Of a DNA stretch of 64,000 nt, positions 50,081 to 59,956 are shown one piece after another (within the stretch, counting starts at the first letter, position 1; every line of letters begins with the position of its first letter). This DNA is from Thalassovita litoralis. Its GTDB lineage: Bacteria; Pseudomonadota; Alphaproteobacteria; Rhodobacterales; Rhodobacteraceae. A model generated the notes under the pieces. That model searched no databases. It had not been told where the DNA came from and saw nothing but the letters and a program-made list of their open reading frames with translations. The stretch is taken from NCBI RefSeq assembly GCF_900182725.1, contig NZ_FXTO01000007.1, forward strand, positions 1 through 64,000. Reading direction: 5' to 3'. The translations under genes were made by a program, and so were the position numbers.

Positions 50081-50200
50081 GACCCTGCGGGGGGCAGTCT
50101 TGCCCCCCCGATGATCCGGGATCAGCCCGCTGCGGCGGGCTTTTCACTTGGATTGATACGAACGGCGCAATGCCGCGCCACCAAGAAAAGGACTGTCCTT

Positions 50201-50755
50201 ATGGCAGAACGTGAAAACCGCCGGGATCGCCGTGAGCGCGAAGAAGCCCCGGAATTCGCTGATCGTCTGGTTGCGATCAACCGCGTGTCGAAAACCGTGA
50301 AAGGTGGTAAGCGCTTTGGCTTCGCCGCTCTGGTGGTTGTCGGCGATCAAAAAGGCCGTGTTGGTTTCGGCAAAGGTAAAGCGAAAGAGGTCCCCGAGGC
50401 CATCCGCAAAGCCACCGAGCAAGCCAAGCGCAACATGATCCGCGTACCGCTGCGCGAAGGCCGTACCCTGCATCACGACATGGAAGGCCGTCACGGCGCT
50501 GGTAAAGTCGTCATGCGCACCGCACCGGAAGGGACCGGGATCATCGCCGGTGGTCCGATGCGTGCCGTTTTCGAAATGCTGGGCGTGAAAGACGTGGTTT
50601 CCAAGTCGATCGGTTCTCAGAACCCCTACAACATGATCCGCGCCACTCTGGACGGGCTGAAAAAAGAAGCCAGCCCGCGTTCGGTTGCCGCACGTCGTGG
50701 TAAGAAAGTTGCCGACATCCTGCGCAAGGATGAACCGGCAGCCGCCGAAGCGTAA
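50201..50755 (+). CDS. rpsE: 30S ribosomal protein S5
   Basis: The 184-residue product has [20 protein letters not shown] and the [12 protein letters not shown] block. It helps keep decoding accurate. The ATG at 50201 follows AAAGGACTGTCCTT; a longer frame to 50111 is rejected. Confidence 0.96.
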   Translation: MAERENRRDRREREEAPEFADRLVAINRVSKTVKGGKRFGFAALVVVGDQKGRVGFGKGKAKEVPEAIRKATEQAKRNMIRVPLREGRTLHHDMEGRHGAGKVVMRTAPEGTGIIAGGPMRAVFEMLGVKDVVSKSIGSQNPYNMIRATLDGLKKEASPRSVAARRGKKVADILRKDEPAAAEA

Positions 50756-50767
50756 GGAGCGCGAGTC

Positions 50768-50956
50768 ATGGCTAAAACCATCGTTGTGAAACAGATCGGC
50801 AGCCCGATCCGTCGCCCCGCCATTCAGCGTCAGACCCTGGTTGGTCTGGGCCTGAACAAGATGCACAAGACCCGCGAACTGGAGGATACTCCTTCGATCC
50901 GCGGCATGATCGCAAAGATCCCGCATCTGGTCGAAATCATCGAAGAGCGCGGCTAA
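50768..50956 (+). CDS. rpmD: 50S ribosomal protein L30
   Basis: The 62-residue product contains [18 protein letters not shown] and [19 protein letters not shown] terminator follows within 40 bases, separating it from rplO, which is unusual for the spc operon. Confidence 0.95.
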   Translation: MAKTIVVKQIGSPIRRPAIQRQTLVGLGLNKMHKTRELEDTPSIRGMIAKIPHLVEIIEERG

Positions 50957-50993
50957 TCAGCCAAGGCGTTTTCAAGCGCCGCTATGAGTTCCG

Positions 50994-51030
50994 AAACGCC
51001 CCGCAGTTGTCTGCGGGGCGTTTTGCTTTT
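50994..51030 (+). terminator. Terminator after rpmD
   Basis: AAACGCCCCGCAG pairs with CTGCGGGGCGTTT around TTGT and is followed by TGCTTTT. Confidence 0.88.
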
Positions 51031-51167
51031 GTGTCGGGTGTTTTCGCGCCGCCTAAAAGTTATGCGGAAAACGCAATGCGGGGTTTCTTCTTTGTGCATA
51101 GCAAAAAGCTGCAGTGCAGCATATTCACCGCCCCAAGACGAAAACACTGATTAGATGGATATGTGAC

Positions 51168-51293
51168 ATGGCACTGGCAAAACGCAGCATGGGCTTCATC
51201 GGCAAAGCCGCGCGGAATTTTGGCAAGCTGACCGCCGACGCGGTTATGAACCCGGTTCCCTGCTGGGCGGATTACTTGCGGCAAACCCGCTAA
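51168..51293 (+). CDS. Small unannotated ORF between rpmD and rplO
   Basis: A 41-codon frame encodes a basic peptide with the pieces LAKRSMGFIGKAARNFGKLT and NPVPCWADYLRQTR. It lies between two terminators (50994-51030 and 51321-51353), so it would have its own transcript. The ribosome site is weak (GGATATGTGAC before the ATG). A palindrome GCTGCA-G-TGCAGC is at 51108-51120, upstream, and could be an operator. No family was recognised. The alternative is an untranslated small RNA. Confidence 0.45.
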   Translation: MALAKRSMGFIGKAARNFGKLTADAVMNPVPCWADYLRQTR

Positions 51294-51320
51294 GCCCGAT
51301 CTTTTGGGATTATGAGAAAG

Positions 51321-51353
51321 GCGCCACAGTGACACTGGGGCGCTTTTTCTTTT
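51321..51353 (+). terminator. Terminator after the small ORF
   Basis: GCGCC and GGCGC flank an inner CAGT-GAC-ACTG stem with one mismatch, followed by TTTTTCTTTT. Confidence 0.75.
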
Positions 51354-51503
51354 GGCTAAGGGAAATGTGCTGCCCACTTGATTCACCGGAATTGGGGGTC
51401 TATACGCCCACGGTGGCCTGTTGGCCGCACAAAGAATCAACCAAGAAACGCCGTGTTTGCCCGCTCCGTCGCTGGAGGGCAGTTCCGGCAAAGGAGAAGC
51501 GAC

Positions 51504-51971
51504 ATGAAATTGCATGAACTGCGCGACAACGCTGGCGCCGCACAAAAGAAAAAGCGCGTAGCGCGCGGCCCCGGTTCGGGCAAAGGTAAAACCGCTGGCC
51601 GTGGTATCAAAGGTCAGAAATCGCGTTCGGGTGTGGCGATCAACGGCTACGAAGGTGGCCAGATGCCGCTGTACCAGCGCCTTCCCAAGCGCGGCTTCAA
51701 CAAACCGAACCAGAAGAAATTTGCCGTTGTGAACCTGGGCCTGATTGCCAAGTTCATCGAAGCTGGCAAACTGGACGCTTCGGCAGCCATCACCGAGGAT
51801 GCACTGGTTGCATCCGGTTTGGTGCGCCGCAAGCTGGACGGTATCCGCGTTCTGGCCAAAGGCGAAATCAGCACTGCCGTAAATCTGGAAGTGACCGGCG
51901 CCTCGAAATCGGCCGTCGAAGCAGTGGAAAAAGCAGGTGGCTCGCTGAAGGTCGCCGCCGCGGCTGAATAA
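51504..51971 (+). CDS. rplO: 50S ribosomal protein L15
   Basis: The 155-residue product begins [18 protein letters not shown] and has the Gly-rich [12 protein letters not shown] segment. The ATG at 51504 follows AAAGGAGAAG. The upstream open frame to 51378 is rejected. As a terminator precedes it, a separate promoter within about 51354-51490 is needed. Confidence 0.96.
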   Translation: MKLHELRDNAGAAQKKKRVARGPGSGKGKTAGRGIKGQKSRSGVAINGYEGGQMPLYQRLPKRGFNKPNQKKFAVVNLGLIAKFIEAGKLDASAAITEDALVASGLVRRKLDGIRVLAKGEISTAVNLEVTGASKSAVEAVEKAGGSLKVAAAAE

Positions 51972-52080
51972 CAGGTTGTGGGCGGCGATCAGGCCGCTTA
52001 GATACAACCCAGTTTTCCCAAGAACGCCGCCTGAGCTGGAAAACGCTCTGGGCGGCGTTGCTACATAAGAGAGACCGCAT

Positions 52081-53442
52081 ATGGTATCCGCAGTAGAACA
52101 AATGGCGGCGAACACAAGCTGGGCCCAGTTGGCGAAAGCCTCGGACCTGCGCAGCCGCATCCTGTTCACCCTAGGGCTTCTGATCGTCTGCCGTCTGGGC
52201 ACCTTTATTCCCGTGCCGGGGATCGACGGCACCGCGTTGCGCGACTTCATGGAAGGCGCGGCATCGGGGCTGGGCGGCATCCTGTCGATGTTCACCGGGG
52301 GCGCATTGGGCCGGATGGGGATTTTTGCCCTTGGCATCATGCCCTATATCTCGGCGTCCATTATCGTACAGCTTTTGACTTCGATGGTTCCTTCGTTGGA
52401 ACAGTTGAAGAAAGAGGGGGACGCAGGCCGTAAGAAAATCAACCAATACACCCGCTACGGCACCGTGGCATTGGCTACGCTTCAGGCCTATGGGCTGGCC
52501 GCGTCGCTGGAAGCCGGGGAATTGGTTACCGATCCGGGGCTGTATTTCCGGGTGTCCTGTGTGATTACGCTGGTTGGTGGTACGATGTTCATGATGTGGC
52601 TGGGCGATCAGATCACCAGCCGGGGCATTGGGAACGGTATCTCTTTGATCATTTTCGTGGGGATTATCGCTGAAATCCCCGCCGCGCTGGCCCAGTTCCT
52701 GAGCCAAGGGCGTTCGGGCGCGATCAGCCCGGCAGTGATCGTTGGCGTGTTCATCATGGTGGCGCTGGTGATTGCCTTTGTGGTGTTCATGGAACGCGCG
52801 CTGCGCAAGATCCATATCCAATACCCGCGCCGTCAGGTGGGGATGAAGGTCTATGACGGCGGCTCGTCGCACCTGCCGATCAAGGTAAACCCGGCAGGCG
52901 TGATTCCGGCTATCTTTGCCAGCTCTCTGTTGCTGTTGCCGACGACGATCAGCACGTTTTCGGGTTCGCAAACGGGGCCGGTCATGTCGACGCTGTTGGC
53001 CTATTTCGGACCGGGGCAACCGCTGTATCTGGCTTTCTTTATCGGGATGATCGTGTTCTTCGCGTATTTCTATACGTTCAACGTGTCGTTCAAACCGGAC
53101 GAGGTGGCCGACAATCTGAAGAACCAGAATGGTTTCGTGCCGGGTATCCGTCCGGGTAAGAAAACCGCCGAATATCTGGAATACGTCACGAACCGGATTC
53201 TGGTGTTGGGGTCTGCTTACCTTGCGGCAGTTTGTCTCTTGCCGGAAGTTCTGCGTAGCCAATTCGCCATCCCCTTCTATTTTGGCGGGACTTCGGTGCT
53301 GATCGTTGTTTCGGTGACGATGGATACGATCCAGCAGGTGCAAAGCCATCTTTTGGCGCACCAGTACGAAGGTCTGATCGAAAAGTCGCAGCTTCGCGGC
53401 AAAGGTAAGAAACGCGCACGCAAGGGACCGTCACGTCGATGA
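52081..53442 (+). CDS. secY: Preprotein translocase subunit SecY
   Basis: The 453-residue protein has ten membrane helices forming the protein-conducting channel. Cytosolic loops 4 and 5 carry the conserved basic residues, for example [20 protein letters not shown]. It partners with SecE at 19843. Its stop overlaps the adk start by four bases. Confidence 0.97.
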   Translation: MVSAVEQMAANTSWAQLAKASDLRSRILFTLGLLIVCRLGTFIPVPGIDGTALRDFMEGAASGLGGILSMFTGGALGRMGIFALGIMPYISASIIVQLLTSMVPSLEQLKKEGDAGRKKINQYTRYGTVALATLQAYGLAASLEAGELVTDPGLYFRVSCVITLVGGTMFMMWLGDQITSRGIGNGISLIIFVGIIAEIPAALAQFLSQGRSGAISPAVIVGVFIMVALVIAFVVFMERALRKIHIQYPRRQVGMKVYDGGSSHLPIKVNPAGVIPAIFASSLLLLPTTISTFSGSQTGPVMSTLLAYFGPGQPLYLAFFIGMIVFFAYFYTFNVSFKPDEVADNLKNQNGFVPGIRPGKKTAEYLEYVTNRILVLGSAYLAAVCLLPEVLRSQFAIPFYFGGTSVLIVVSVTMDTIQQVQSHLLAHQYEGLIEKSQLRGKGKKRARKGPSRR

Positions 53443-54014
53443 ATATTATTCTGCTTGGACCGCCGGGGGCGGGCAAAGGAACGCAAGCCAGTCATCTGGT
53501 TGAAAGCCGCGATATGATCCAGTTGAGCACTGGTGACATGTTGCGCGAGGCGAAGGCCAGCGGCTCGGAAATGGGCAAGCGTGTGGCCGCGGTCATGGAT
53601 GCGGGCGGTCTTGTGACCGACGAAATCGTGATCGGCCTGATCCGGGAAAAGCTGGAAGGCGACAAAAAGGGCGGCTTCATCTTTGACGGGTTCCCCCGCA
53701 CGTTGGGGCAGGCGGATGCGCTGGCGGCTCTGCTGGAAGAGAAGGGCGAAAAGCTTGATGCCGTGATCGAAATGCAGGTCGATGACGAAACGCTGGTCAA
53801 GCGGATCGTCAATCGCGCTGCAGAGGCAGCAGCCGCAGGCAAACCTGTCCGGGCCGATGATAACGAAGAAAGCGTTCGTTTCCGGTTGATGGAATATTAC
53901 AAAAAGACCGCCCCGCTGATCGGGTATTACCACGCAAAGGGTAATTTGACCTCGATCGACGGTCTGGGCGCGATCGACGAAGTTCAGGCAGCGATTGCTG
54001 CGATACTGGACTAA
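53439..54014 (+). CDS. adk: Adenylate kinase (short form)
   Basis: The 191-residue enzyme interconverts AMP, ADP and ATP. The P-loop GPPGAGKGT is at residues 7-15 and [11 protein letters not shown] follows near 80. The zinc-type LID domain is replaced by a short loop, as in short-form kinases. It is translationally coupled to secY. Confidence 0.97.
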   Translation: MNIILLGPPGAGKGTQASHLVESRDMIQLSTGDMLREAKASGSEMGKRVAAVMDAGGLVTDEIVIGLIREKLEGDKKGGFIFDGFPRTLGQADALAALLEEKGEKLDAVIEMQVDDETLVKRIVNRAAEAAAAGKPVRADDNEESVRFRLMEYYKKTAPLIGYYHAKGNLTSIDGLGAIDEVQAAIAAILD

Positions 54015-54030
54015 AAACAACACGCATTCA

Positions 54031-54057
54031 GAAGGGGGGCTTGACGGCCCCCTTTTT
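54031..54057 (+). terminator. Terminator after adk
   Basis: AAGGGGG pairs with CCCCCTT around a loop containing GCTTGACGG, followed by TTTTCT. rpsM follows after about 165 bases and therefore probably has its own promoter. Confidence 0.75.
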
Positions 54058-54222
54058 TCTCAATACCCAGCCCTATCTCGCATGAGAATCACGATTCTTG
54101 GCGCAGTCCTGCGTTAATAATCTATCACCTGATCAGCTGCGGCCCGGCGGAGAAATCCTCGGGCTTACGTTGTGAAAAAAGGTTCTGGAGCTACGGAACC
54201 GCAACGAAAAGGAAAGTGACAC

Positions 54223-54591
54223 GTGGCACGTATCGCCGGCGTAAACATCCCGACTTCTAAACGGGTCCCTATCGCCCTTACCTATATCACCGGCATTGGT
54301 CCTGCATCGGCCAAAGCTATCTGCGAAGCCGTCAACATCGAAGCGACCCGTCGTGTAAACGAACTGTCGGACGCCGAAGTTCTGGCCATCCGCGAACATA
54401 TCGACGCCAACTACACCGTTGAAGGTGACCTGCGTCGTGAAGTTCAGATGAACATCAAACGCCTGATGGATCTGGGTTGCTATCGCGGCCTGCGCCATCG
54501 TCGTGGTCTGCCCGTGCGCGGTCAGCGGACCCATACCAACGCTCGTACTCGCAAAGGCCCCGCAAAGGCCATCGCTGGTAAGAAGAAGTAA
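54223..54591 (+). CDS. rpsM: 30S ribosomal protein S13
   Basis: The 122-residue product starts at GTG with an AAAGGAAAGTG site, giving [20 protein letters not shown]. The C-terminal [19 protein letters not shown] is intact. It starts the alpha operon. Confidence 0.96.
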   Translation: MARIAGVNIPTSKRVPIALTYITGIGPASAKAICEAVNIEATRRVNELSDAEVLAIREHIDANYTVEGDLRREVQMNIKRLMDLGCYRGLRHRRGLPVRGQRTHTNARTRKGPAKAIAGKKK

Positions 54592-54606
54592 GGGAGGTCT
54601 GCACCA

Positions 54607-54999
54607 ATGGCACGTGATACCCGTCGTGGGGGCAAGAAAAAGGTCTCCAAAAACATCGCAGCTGGCGTCGCACATGTGAACTCCAGCTTCAACAACACCA
54701 AAATCCTGATCTCTGACGTGCAGGGCAACGCCATTTCGTGGTCGTCTGCTGGCACGATGGGCTTCAAGGGTTCGCGTAAATCGACCCCTTACGCTGCTCA
54801 GATGGCTGCTGAAGATGCAGGCAAAAAAGCACAGGAACATGGTGTGAAAACCCTGGAAGTGGAAATTCAAGGCCCAGGTTCGGGTCGTGAATCGGCGCTG
54901 CGCGCACTGGCTGCAATCGGTTTCAACATCACGTCGATCCGTGATGTGACCCCGATCGCACACAACGGTTGCCGTCCGCCGAAACGCCGCCGGGTGTAA
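54607..54999 (+). CDS. rpsK: 30S ribosomal protein S11
   Basis: The 130-residue product lines the mRNA exit platform. [17 protein letters not shown] and the C-terminal [13 protein letters not shown]-like tail (here [14 protein letters not shown]) are as expected. Confidence 0.97.
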   Translation: MARDTRRGGKKKVSKNIAAGVAHVNSSFNNTKILISDVQGNAISWSSAGTMGFKGSRKSTPYAAQMAAEDAGKKAQEHGVKTLEVEIQGPGSGRESALRALAAIGFNITSIRDVTPIAHNGCRPPKRRRV

Positions 55000-55110
55000 T
55001 CACAGATTACTCGTTTGGGGCTGTGCCTTTGCACGGCCCCATTCCGTCATTTTGAAACCTCGGGCGTCTTGGCCTTTGGACATGGGGACAAGACAGGAAT
55101 GGAGGGACGC

Positions 55111-56127
55111 ATGATCCACAAGAACTGGGCAGAACTGATTAAGCCGACCCAGCTGGACGTAAAGCCGGGCAATGACCCGCTGCGTCAGGCAACCGTGGTT
55201 GCCGAACCGCTGGAGCGTGGCTTTGGTCTGACGCTGGGCAACGCCCTGCGCCGCGTGCTGATGAGCTCGCTGCAAGGTGCGGCCATCACCAGCGTGCAGA
55301 TTGATAATGTTCTGCATGAATTCTCGTCGGTGGCTGGTGTGCGTGAAGACGTGACCGACATCATTCTGAACCTGAAGCAGGTTGCCCTGCGCATGGAAGT
55401 CGAAGGGCCGAAGCGTCTGTCGATCAGTGCAAAAGGGCCGGGTGCTGTGACGGCTGGTGATATCAGCGACAGCGCAGGCATCGAAATCCTGAACAAGGAA
55501 CACGTGATCTGCCACTTGGACGATGGCGCCGATCTTTACGTGGAACTGATGGTCAACACCGGCAAAGGTTATGTTCCTGCGGATCGTAACAAACCGGAAG
55601 ATGCGCCCATTGGTCTGATCCCGATTGACGCAATCTATTCGCCCGTCAAGAAAGTGTCCTATGACGTACAGCCGACCCGCGAAGGTCAGGTTCTGGATTA
55701 CGACAAGCTGACGCTGAAAATCGAAACCGATGGTTCGATCACGCCGGATGATGCGGTCGCTTATGCGGCGCGTATTTTGCAGGATCAGTTGTCGATCTTC
55801 GTGAACTTCGACGAACCTGAATCGGCCTCGCGTCAGGACGATGAGGACGGTCTGGAGTTCAACCCGCTGCTGCTGAAGAAAGTGGACGAGTTGGAACTGT
55901 CGGTTCGTTCGGCAAACTGCCTGAAGAACGACAACATCGTTTACATCGGCGATCTGATCCAGAAAACCGAAGCCGAGATGCTGCGCACCCCGAACTTTGG
56001 CCGCAAGTCGCTGAACGAGATCAAAGAAGTCCTGTCCGGCATGGGGCTGCACCTTGGCATGGATGTCGAGGATTGGCCGCCGGACAACATCGAAGATCTG
56101 GCCAAGAAATTCGAAGACGCGTTCTGA
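55111..56127 (+). CDS. rpoA: RNA polymerase alpha subunit
   Basis: The 338-residue subunit has the N-terminal assembly domain ([20 protein letters not shown]) and the C-terminal promoter-binding domain ([16 protein letters not shown]). The ATG at 55111 follows GGAGGGACGC. A hairpin GGGTGGGC-GGTTT-GCCCACCC lies at 56135-56155, just after the stop. Confidence 0.98.
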   Translation: MIHKNWAELIKPTQLDVKPGNDPLRQATVVAEPLERGFGLTLGNALRRVLMSSLQGAAITSVQIDNVLHEFSSVAGVREDVTDIILNLKQVALRMEVEGPKRLSISAKGPGAVTAGDISDSAGIEILNKEHVICHLDDGADLYVELMVNTGKGYVPADRNKPEDAPIGLIPIDAIYSPVKKVSYDVQPTREGQVLDYDKLTLKIETDGSITPDDAVAYAARILQDQLSIFVNFDEPESASRQDDEDGLEFNPLLLKKVDELELSVRSANCLKNDNIVYIGDLIQKTEAEMLRTPNFGRKSLNEIKEVLSGMGLHLGMDVEDWPPDNIEDLAKKFEDAF

Positions 56128-56134
56128 GAATACA

Positions 56135-56155
56135 GGGTGGGCGGTTTGCCCACCC
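56135..56155. repeat. Palindrome between rpoA and rplQ
   Basis: GGGTGGGC and GCCCACCC form a perfect eight-pair stem around GGTTT. It has no T tract, so it more likely acts as an mRNA-stabilising or repeat element than a terminator. It resembles the GGTGGGCC hairpin after fusA. Confidence 0.55.
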
Positions 56156-56262
56156 CATCAATGCCCGCATCTGGCGGGGACTATATGGGCCAACGCCCCA
56201 AGGAGAGCCGGTGACTCGCATCGCCGGACGGACAAAGCAAAACGCAAGTTAGGAGCTAAAAA

Positions 56263-56685
56263 ATGCGTCACGCACGTGGTTACCGCCGCCTGAACCGTAC
56301 TCATGAACACCGCAAGGCGCTGTTCGCCAACATGGCCGGTTCGCTGATCGAACACGAACAGATCAAAACCACCCTGCCGAAAGCCAAAGAACTGCGTCCG
56401 ATCATCGAAAAGCTGATCACGCTGGGCAAGCGCGGTGATCTGCACGCCCGTCGTCAGGCGGCTGCACAGCTGAAGCAGGACAAAGACGTTGCAAAACTGT
56501 TCGAAGTTCTGGGTCCGCGTTATGCCGAACGTCAGGGCGGCTATGTCCGTATCCTGAAAGCTGGCTTCCGCTATGGTGACATGGCGCCGATGGCGATCAT
56601 CGAATTCGTTGATCGTGACGTTTCGGCCAAAGGCGCGGCTGACAAGGCACGCGTTGCTGCGGAAGAAGAAGCCGCAGAAGAATAA
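56263..56685 (+). CDS. rplQ: 50S ribosomal protein L17
   Basis: The 140-residue product begins [20 protein letters not shown] and contains [20 protein letters not shown]. An acidic C-terminal tail follows. It ends the ribosomal cluster. Confidence 0.97.
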   Translation: MRHARGYRRLNRTHEHRKALFANMAGSLIEHEQIKTTLPKAKELRPIIEKLITLGKRGDLHARRQAAAQLKQDKDVAKLFEVLGPRYAERQGGYVRILKAGFRYGDMAPMAIIEFVDRDVSAKGAADKARVAAEEEAAEE

Positions 56686-56712
56686 GAGGTTCGGCAGCGA
56701 TGCCTGATCCAG

Positions 56713-56741
56713 CCCCCGCCTGTTTTCAGGCGGGGGTTTTT
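56713..56741 (+). terminator. Terminator after rplQ
   Basis: CCCCCGCCTG pairs perfectly with CAGGCGGGGG around TTTT and is followed by TTTTTC. Confidence 0.93.
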
Positions 56742-56803
56742 CGTTGCGGCTTGCATTTCCGCGATCTGCTTCGCATATCAGGGGAAACCGGACGGAGGAT
56801 GGT

Positions 56804-58183
56804 ATGATCCGTATTCTGTTGGCCGCGCTTTTGGCGGTCGCTGGCCCGGCTGTGGCCGAAACCCGTATCCCACAGACACAGATGGAAATTCAGTTGGGGT
56901 TTGCCCCGCTGGTGAAACAAGCGGCGCCCGCTGTTGTGAATATTTATGCCAAGCGGATCGTTGCGGAACGGTCCAGCCCGTTTCAGAACGATCCGTTCTT
57001 TCGGCAATTCTTTGGTGACATGGGACAAACCCGGCAACGGGTGCAGAATTCGCTGGGGTCGGGGGTTATCCTGTCAGCGGATGGGATTGCTGTTACGAAT
57101 TTCCACGTCGTCGGCGAAGCGACCGAAATTCGTGTGGTTCTGAATGATCGCCGCGAATTTGACGCACAAGTGATGCTGGCGGATCAAGAGGCCGATCTGG
57201 CGGTGCTGCGTCTGGATGGGGCCAAGGACATGCCGTTTCTGACGCTGCGCGACAGTGACAGCGTGGAAGTCGGCGAATTAGCCTTGGCGATTGGGAACCC
57301 GTTCGGGGTGGGGCAGACCGTTAGCAGCGGTATTGTCTCTGGTCTGGCCCGGTCGGGGGCTGCGGTGGGAACGGCGCGGGGCTATTTCCTGCAAACCGAT
57401 GCACCGATCAATCCGGGCAATTCGGGTGGTGCGCTGATTGATGTGAATGGGCAGTTGATCGGGGTGAATACGCGTATCCTGACCCGTTCGGGTGGGTCAA
57501 ACGGGATCGGGTTTGCCATCCCGTCGAATTTGGTGGAACAATTCCTGCGGCAAGCGCGCGAAGGTAAGCCGGGTTTTCAGCGCCCGTGGGCGGGGATGAG
57601 CGGCCAGCCGGTCGATGCCGATCTAGCGGCCAGCCTGTCATTGGATCGGCCCGGCGGTATCGTGATTTCCGACCTGCATAGCGCTAGTCCCTTTGCTGCT
57701 GCGGGATTGCGTCCGGGGGATGTGGTTCTGGCGGTGGACGGCGATCCGGTGAACGCCCCGGCGGAAATGGTGTTTCGTATGACCGTGGCCGGATTGGGGG
57801 CGCAGGCGCAGATCACCTATGCCCGTGATGGTCAGATTGATACGGTGGCGGTTCCCATGCAGGTCGCCCCCGAACAACCCGCGCGAGATCAGCGGGTGCT
57901 TGGGGAAGAAAGCGTTCTGCCGGGGTTGGCGGTGGTCAATATCAATCCGGGGGTTTTGGCAGACTATGGTTTGCCGCTGTCCGCCAAGGGGGTGATGGTG
58001 CAAGACCCCGGCCCATATGGGCAACGGGCAGGGCTGCGCCCCGGCGATATCCTAAGCCAGATCAACGGCGAAGAAATGCAAACCACCAAAGACGTTGAGA
58101 AAATTCTGAACGGTCGCATGAAGACCTTGGCGCTGGATGTGCAACGCGGCTTGCAGCGCGTGGTGATGCGGTTCAGGCTGTAA
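56804..58183 (+). CDS. Deg/HtrA-family periplasmic serine protease
   Basis: The 459-residue precursor has a signal peptide ending near GPAVAE. The protease domain carries the triad His101 (VTNFHVV), Asp131 (ADLAVL) and Ser207 (GNSGGAL). Two PDZ domains follow, the second around the segment GQRAGLRPGDILSQ. Such enzymes degrade or refold damaged envelope proteins. The ATG at 56804 is chosen because it starts the signal peptide; an upstream frame from 56744 lies in the terminator flank. It is followed by rarA after three bases. Confidence 0.93.
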   Translation: MIRILLAALLAVAGPAVAETRIPQTQMEIQLGFAPLVKQAAPAVVNIYAKRIVAERSSPFQNDPFFRQFFGDMGQTRQRVQNSLGSGVILSADGIAVTNFHVVGEATEIRVVLNDRREFDAQVMLADQEADLAVLRLDGAKDMPFLTLRDSDSVEVGELALAIGNPFGVGQTVSSGIVSGLARSGAAVGTARGYFLQTDAPINPGNSGGALIDVNGQLIGVNTRILTRSGGSNGIGFAIPSNLVEQFLRQAREGKPGFQRPWAGMSGQPVDADLAASLSLDRPGGIVISDLHSASPFAAAGLRPGDVVLAVDGDPVNAPAEMVFRMTVAGLGAQAQITYARDGQIDTVAVPMQVAPEQPARDQRVLGEESVLPGLAVVNINPGVLADYGLPLSAKGVMVQDPGPYGQRAGLRPGDILSQINGEEMQTTKDVEKILNGRMKTLALDVQRGLQRVVMRFRL

Positions 58184-58186
58184 TTT

Positions 58187-59500
58187 ATGGCTGATCTATT
58201 CGATTCTGGCGGGACGAAAGAACCTGCGCACTCGACCGCGCCGCGCCCTTTGGCGGATCGGCTGCGTCCGCGCACCCTGTCCGAGGTGATCGGGCAGGAA
58301 CAAGTGCTGGGACCGGATGCGCCCTTGGGCGTTATGCTGGCCTCGGGGTCGTTATCGTCACTGGTGTTGTGGGGGCCGCCGGGGGTGGGCAAAACCACCA
58401 TCGCGCGCTTGCTGGCAGATGAAACAGATCTGCACTTTGTGCAAATCAGCGCGATTTTCACCGGGGTTCCAGACCTGAAAAAAGTGTTCGAGGCCGCGAA
58501 AATCCGGCGCGGGAACGGGCAGGGGACTTTGTTGTTCGTGGATGAAGTCCATCGCTTCAACAAGGCGCAGCAGGATAGTTTCCTGCCGCATATGGAAGAC
58601 GGCACAATCCTGTTGGTCGGCGCAACCACGGAAAACCCCAGTTTTGAACTGAATGCCGCTGTCCTAAGCCGGGCGCAGGTGTTGATCCTTGAGCGGCTGT
58701 CGCTGAAAGATCTGGAACGGTTAGCCCAACGCGCTGAAAAGGAACTGGATCGCAATCTGCCCCTGACCGGAGAGGCCCGCGAGGCGCTGCTGGAAATGGC
58801 GGATGGGGACGGGCGGGCCTTGTTGAACCTGATCGAACAGGTGGCCGCGTGGAAGGTGGACAAGAAACTGGACCCCGAGGGGCTTAGCACTCGGCTGATG
58901 CGCCGCGCCGCGAAATACGACAAAGGCGGCGAGGAGCATTATAATCTGATTTCGGCGCTGCATAAATCGGTGCGCGGATCGGACCCAGACGCGGCGTTGT
59001 ATTGGCTGGCGCGGATGCTGGCGGGGGGCGAAGACCCGCGCTATCTGGCGCGGCGGATTGTACGGATGGCGGTAGAAGATATCGGCTTGGCCGACCCTCA
59101 GGCGCAATCCATCTGTTTGCACGCGTGGGAAGTGTATGAACGTCTTGGCAGTCCCGAAGGTGAATTGGCACTGGCGCAGGCTGTGGTTTATCTTGCGTTG
59201 GCCCCGAAATCCAATGCGGCCTATGTCGGCTACAAGGCTGCGGTGCAATTGGCGCGCAAAACCGGATCGGCAATGCCGCCGATGCACATCCTGAACGCAC
59301 CGACCAAGATGATGAAGGAACACGGGTTCGGCGCGGGCTATGCGTATGACCACGATGCCGAAGATGGGTTTTCCGGTCAAAACTATTTCCCGGATGGGGT
59401 GGCGCGGCCCGATTTGTATCAACCCGTCGAACGCGGGTTCGAGCGTGAATTGAAAAAGCGGGTCGAGTATTTCAGCAAACTGCGCCAACGGCGGGGTTAA
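58187..59500 (+). CDS. rarA: Replication-associated recombination protein RarA (MgsA)
   Basis: The 437-residue AAA+ ATPase has Walker A GPPGVGKT at residues 63-70 and Walker B LLFVDE at 115-120, with VHRFNKAQQD next. The C-terminal tetramerisation region is full length. RarA acts at stalled replication forks. Co-directional coupling with the protease gene is by proximity only. Confidence 0.95.
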   Translation: MADLFDSGGTKEPAHSTAPRPLADRLRPRTLSEVIGQEQVLGPDAPLGVMLASGSLSSLVLWGPPGVGKTTIARLLADETDLHFVQISAIFTGVPDLKKVFEAAKIRRGNGQGTLLFVDEVHRFNKAQQDSFLPHMEDGTILLVGATTENPSFELNAAVLSRAQVLILERLSLKDLERLAQRAEKELDRNLPLTGEAREALLEMADGDGRALLNLIEQVAAWKVDKKLDPEGLSTRLMRRAAKYDKGGEEHYNLISALHKSVRGSDPDAALYWLARMLAGGEDPRYLARRIVRMAVEDIGLADPQAQSICLHAWEVYERLGSPEGELALAQAVVYLALAPKSNAAYVGYKAAVQLARKTGSAMPPMHILNAPTKMMKEHGFGAGYAYDHDAEDGFSGQNYFPDGVARPDLYQPVERGFERELKKRVEYFSKLRQRRG

Positions 59501-59578
59501 CTGTAGCTGTGGTGCCAGTATTGGCCGGAAAAGGCTGGTTTGCTTGACATTCTGGCCGTGGATGCCCAGAGGAAGCCG

Positions 59579-59956
59579 ATGATGACGACACTTTTTCAGG
59601 TGGCCCTTGGGGGCGCAATCGGTGCCAGCGGGCGCTACTTGACCGGGTTGGCCGCAATCCGGCTGATCGGGCCGGGATTCCCGTGGGGGACGCTGATTGT
59701 GAATATACTGGGCAGCTTTGTGATGGGGGTTGTCGTGGTGGTTCTGGCCCATCAAAGCGCGAACCGCTTTGCACCGCTGTTGATGACTGGGGTATTGGGG
59801 GGCTTTACCACGTTTTCGGCGTTTTCGCTGGACGCGATGACGATTTGGGAACGTGGTCAGCCCGTGCTGGCCGGGGTATATGTATTGGCATCGGTTATGC
59901 TGTCATTGCTGGCGATTTTCGCCGGGCTTTATCTTGCAAGGAGTATGGTTCAATGA
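59579..59956 (+). CDS. crcB: Fluoride exporter CrcB (Fluc family)
   Basis: The 125-residue protein has four membrane helices. The conserved GGAIGASGRY, the NILGSFVMG helix, and GGFTTFSAFSLD with the fluoride-coordinating phenylalanines are clear. It forms a dimeric fluoride channel. The ATG at 59579 follows AGAGGAAG; a second ATG follows at once. No fluoride riboswitch was recognised upstream. Its stop overlaps rluC by four bases. Confidence 0.95.
   Translation: MMTTLFQVALGGAIGASGRYLTGLAAIRLIGPGFPWGTLIVNILGSFVMGVVVVVLAHQSANRFAPLLMTGVLGGFTTFSAFSLDAMTIWERGQPVLAGVYVLASVMLSLLAIFAGLYLARSMVQ

Noticed and set aside
59501-59578. Possible fluoride riboswitch upstream of crcB
   Set aside because: No fluoride riboswitch consensus was recognised in the 78-base gap.
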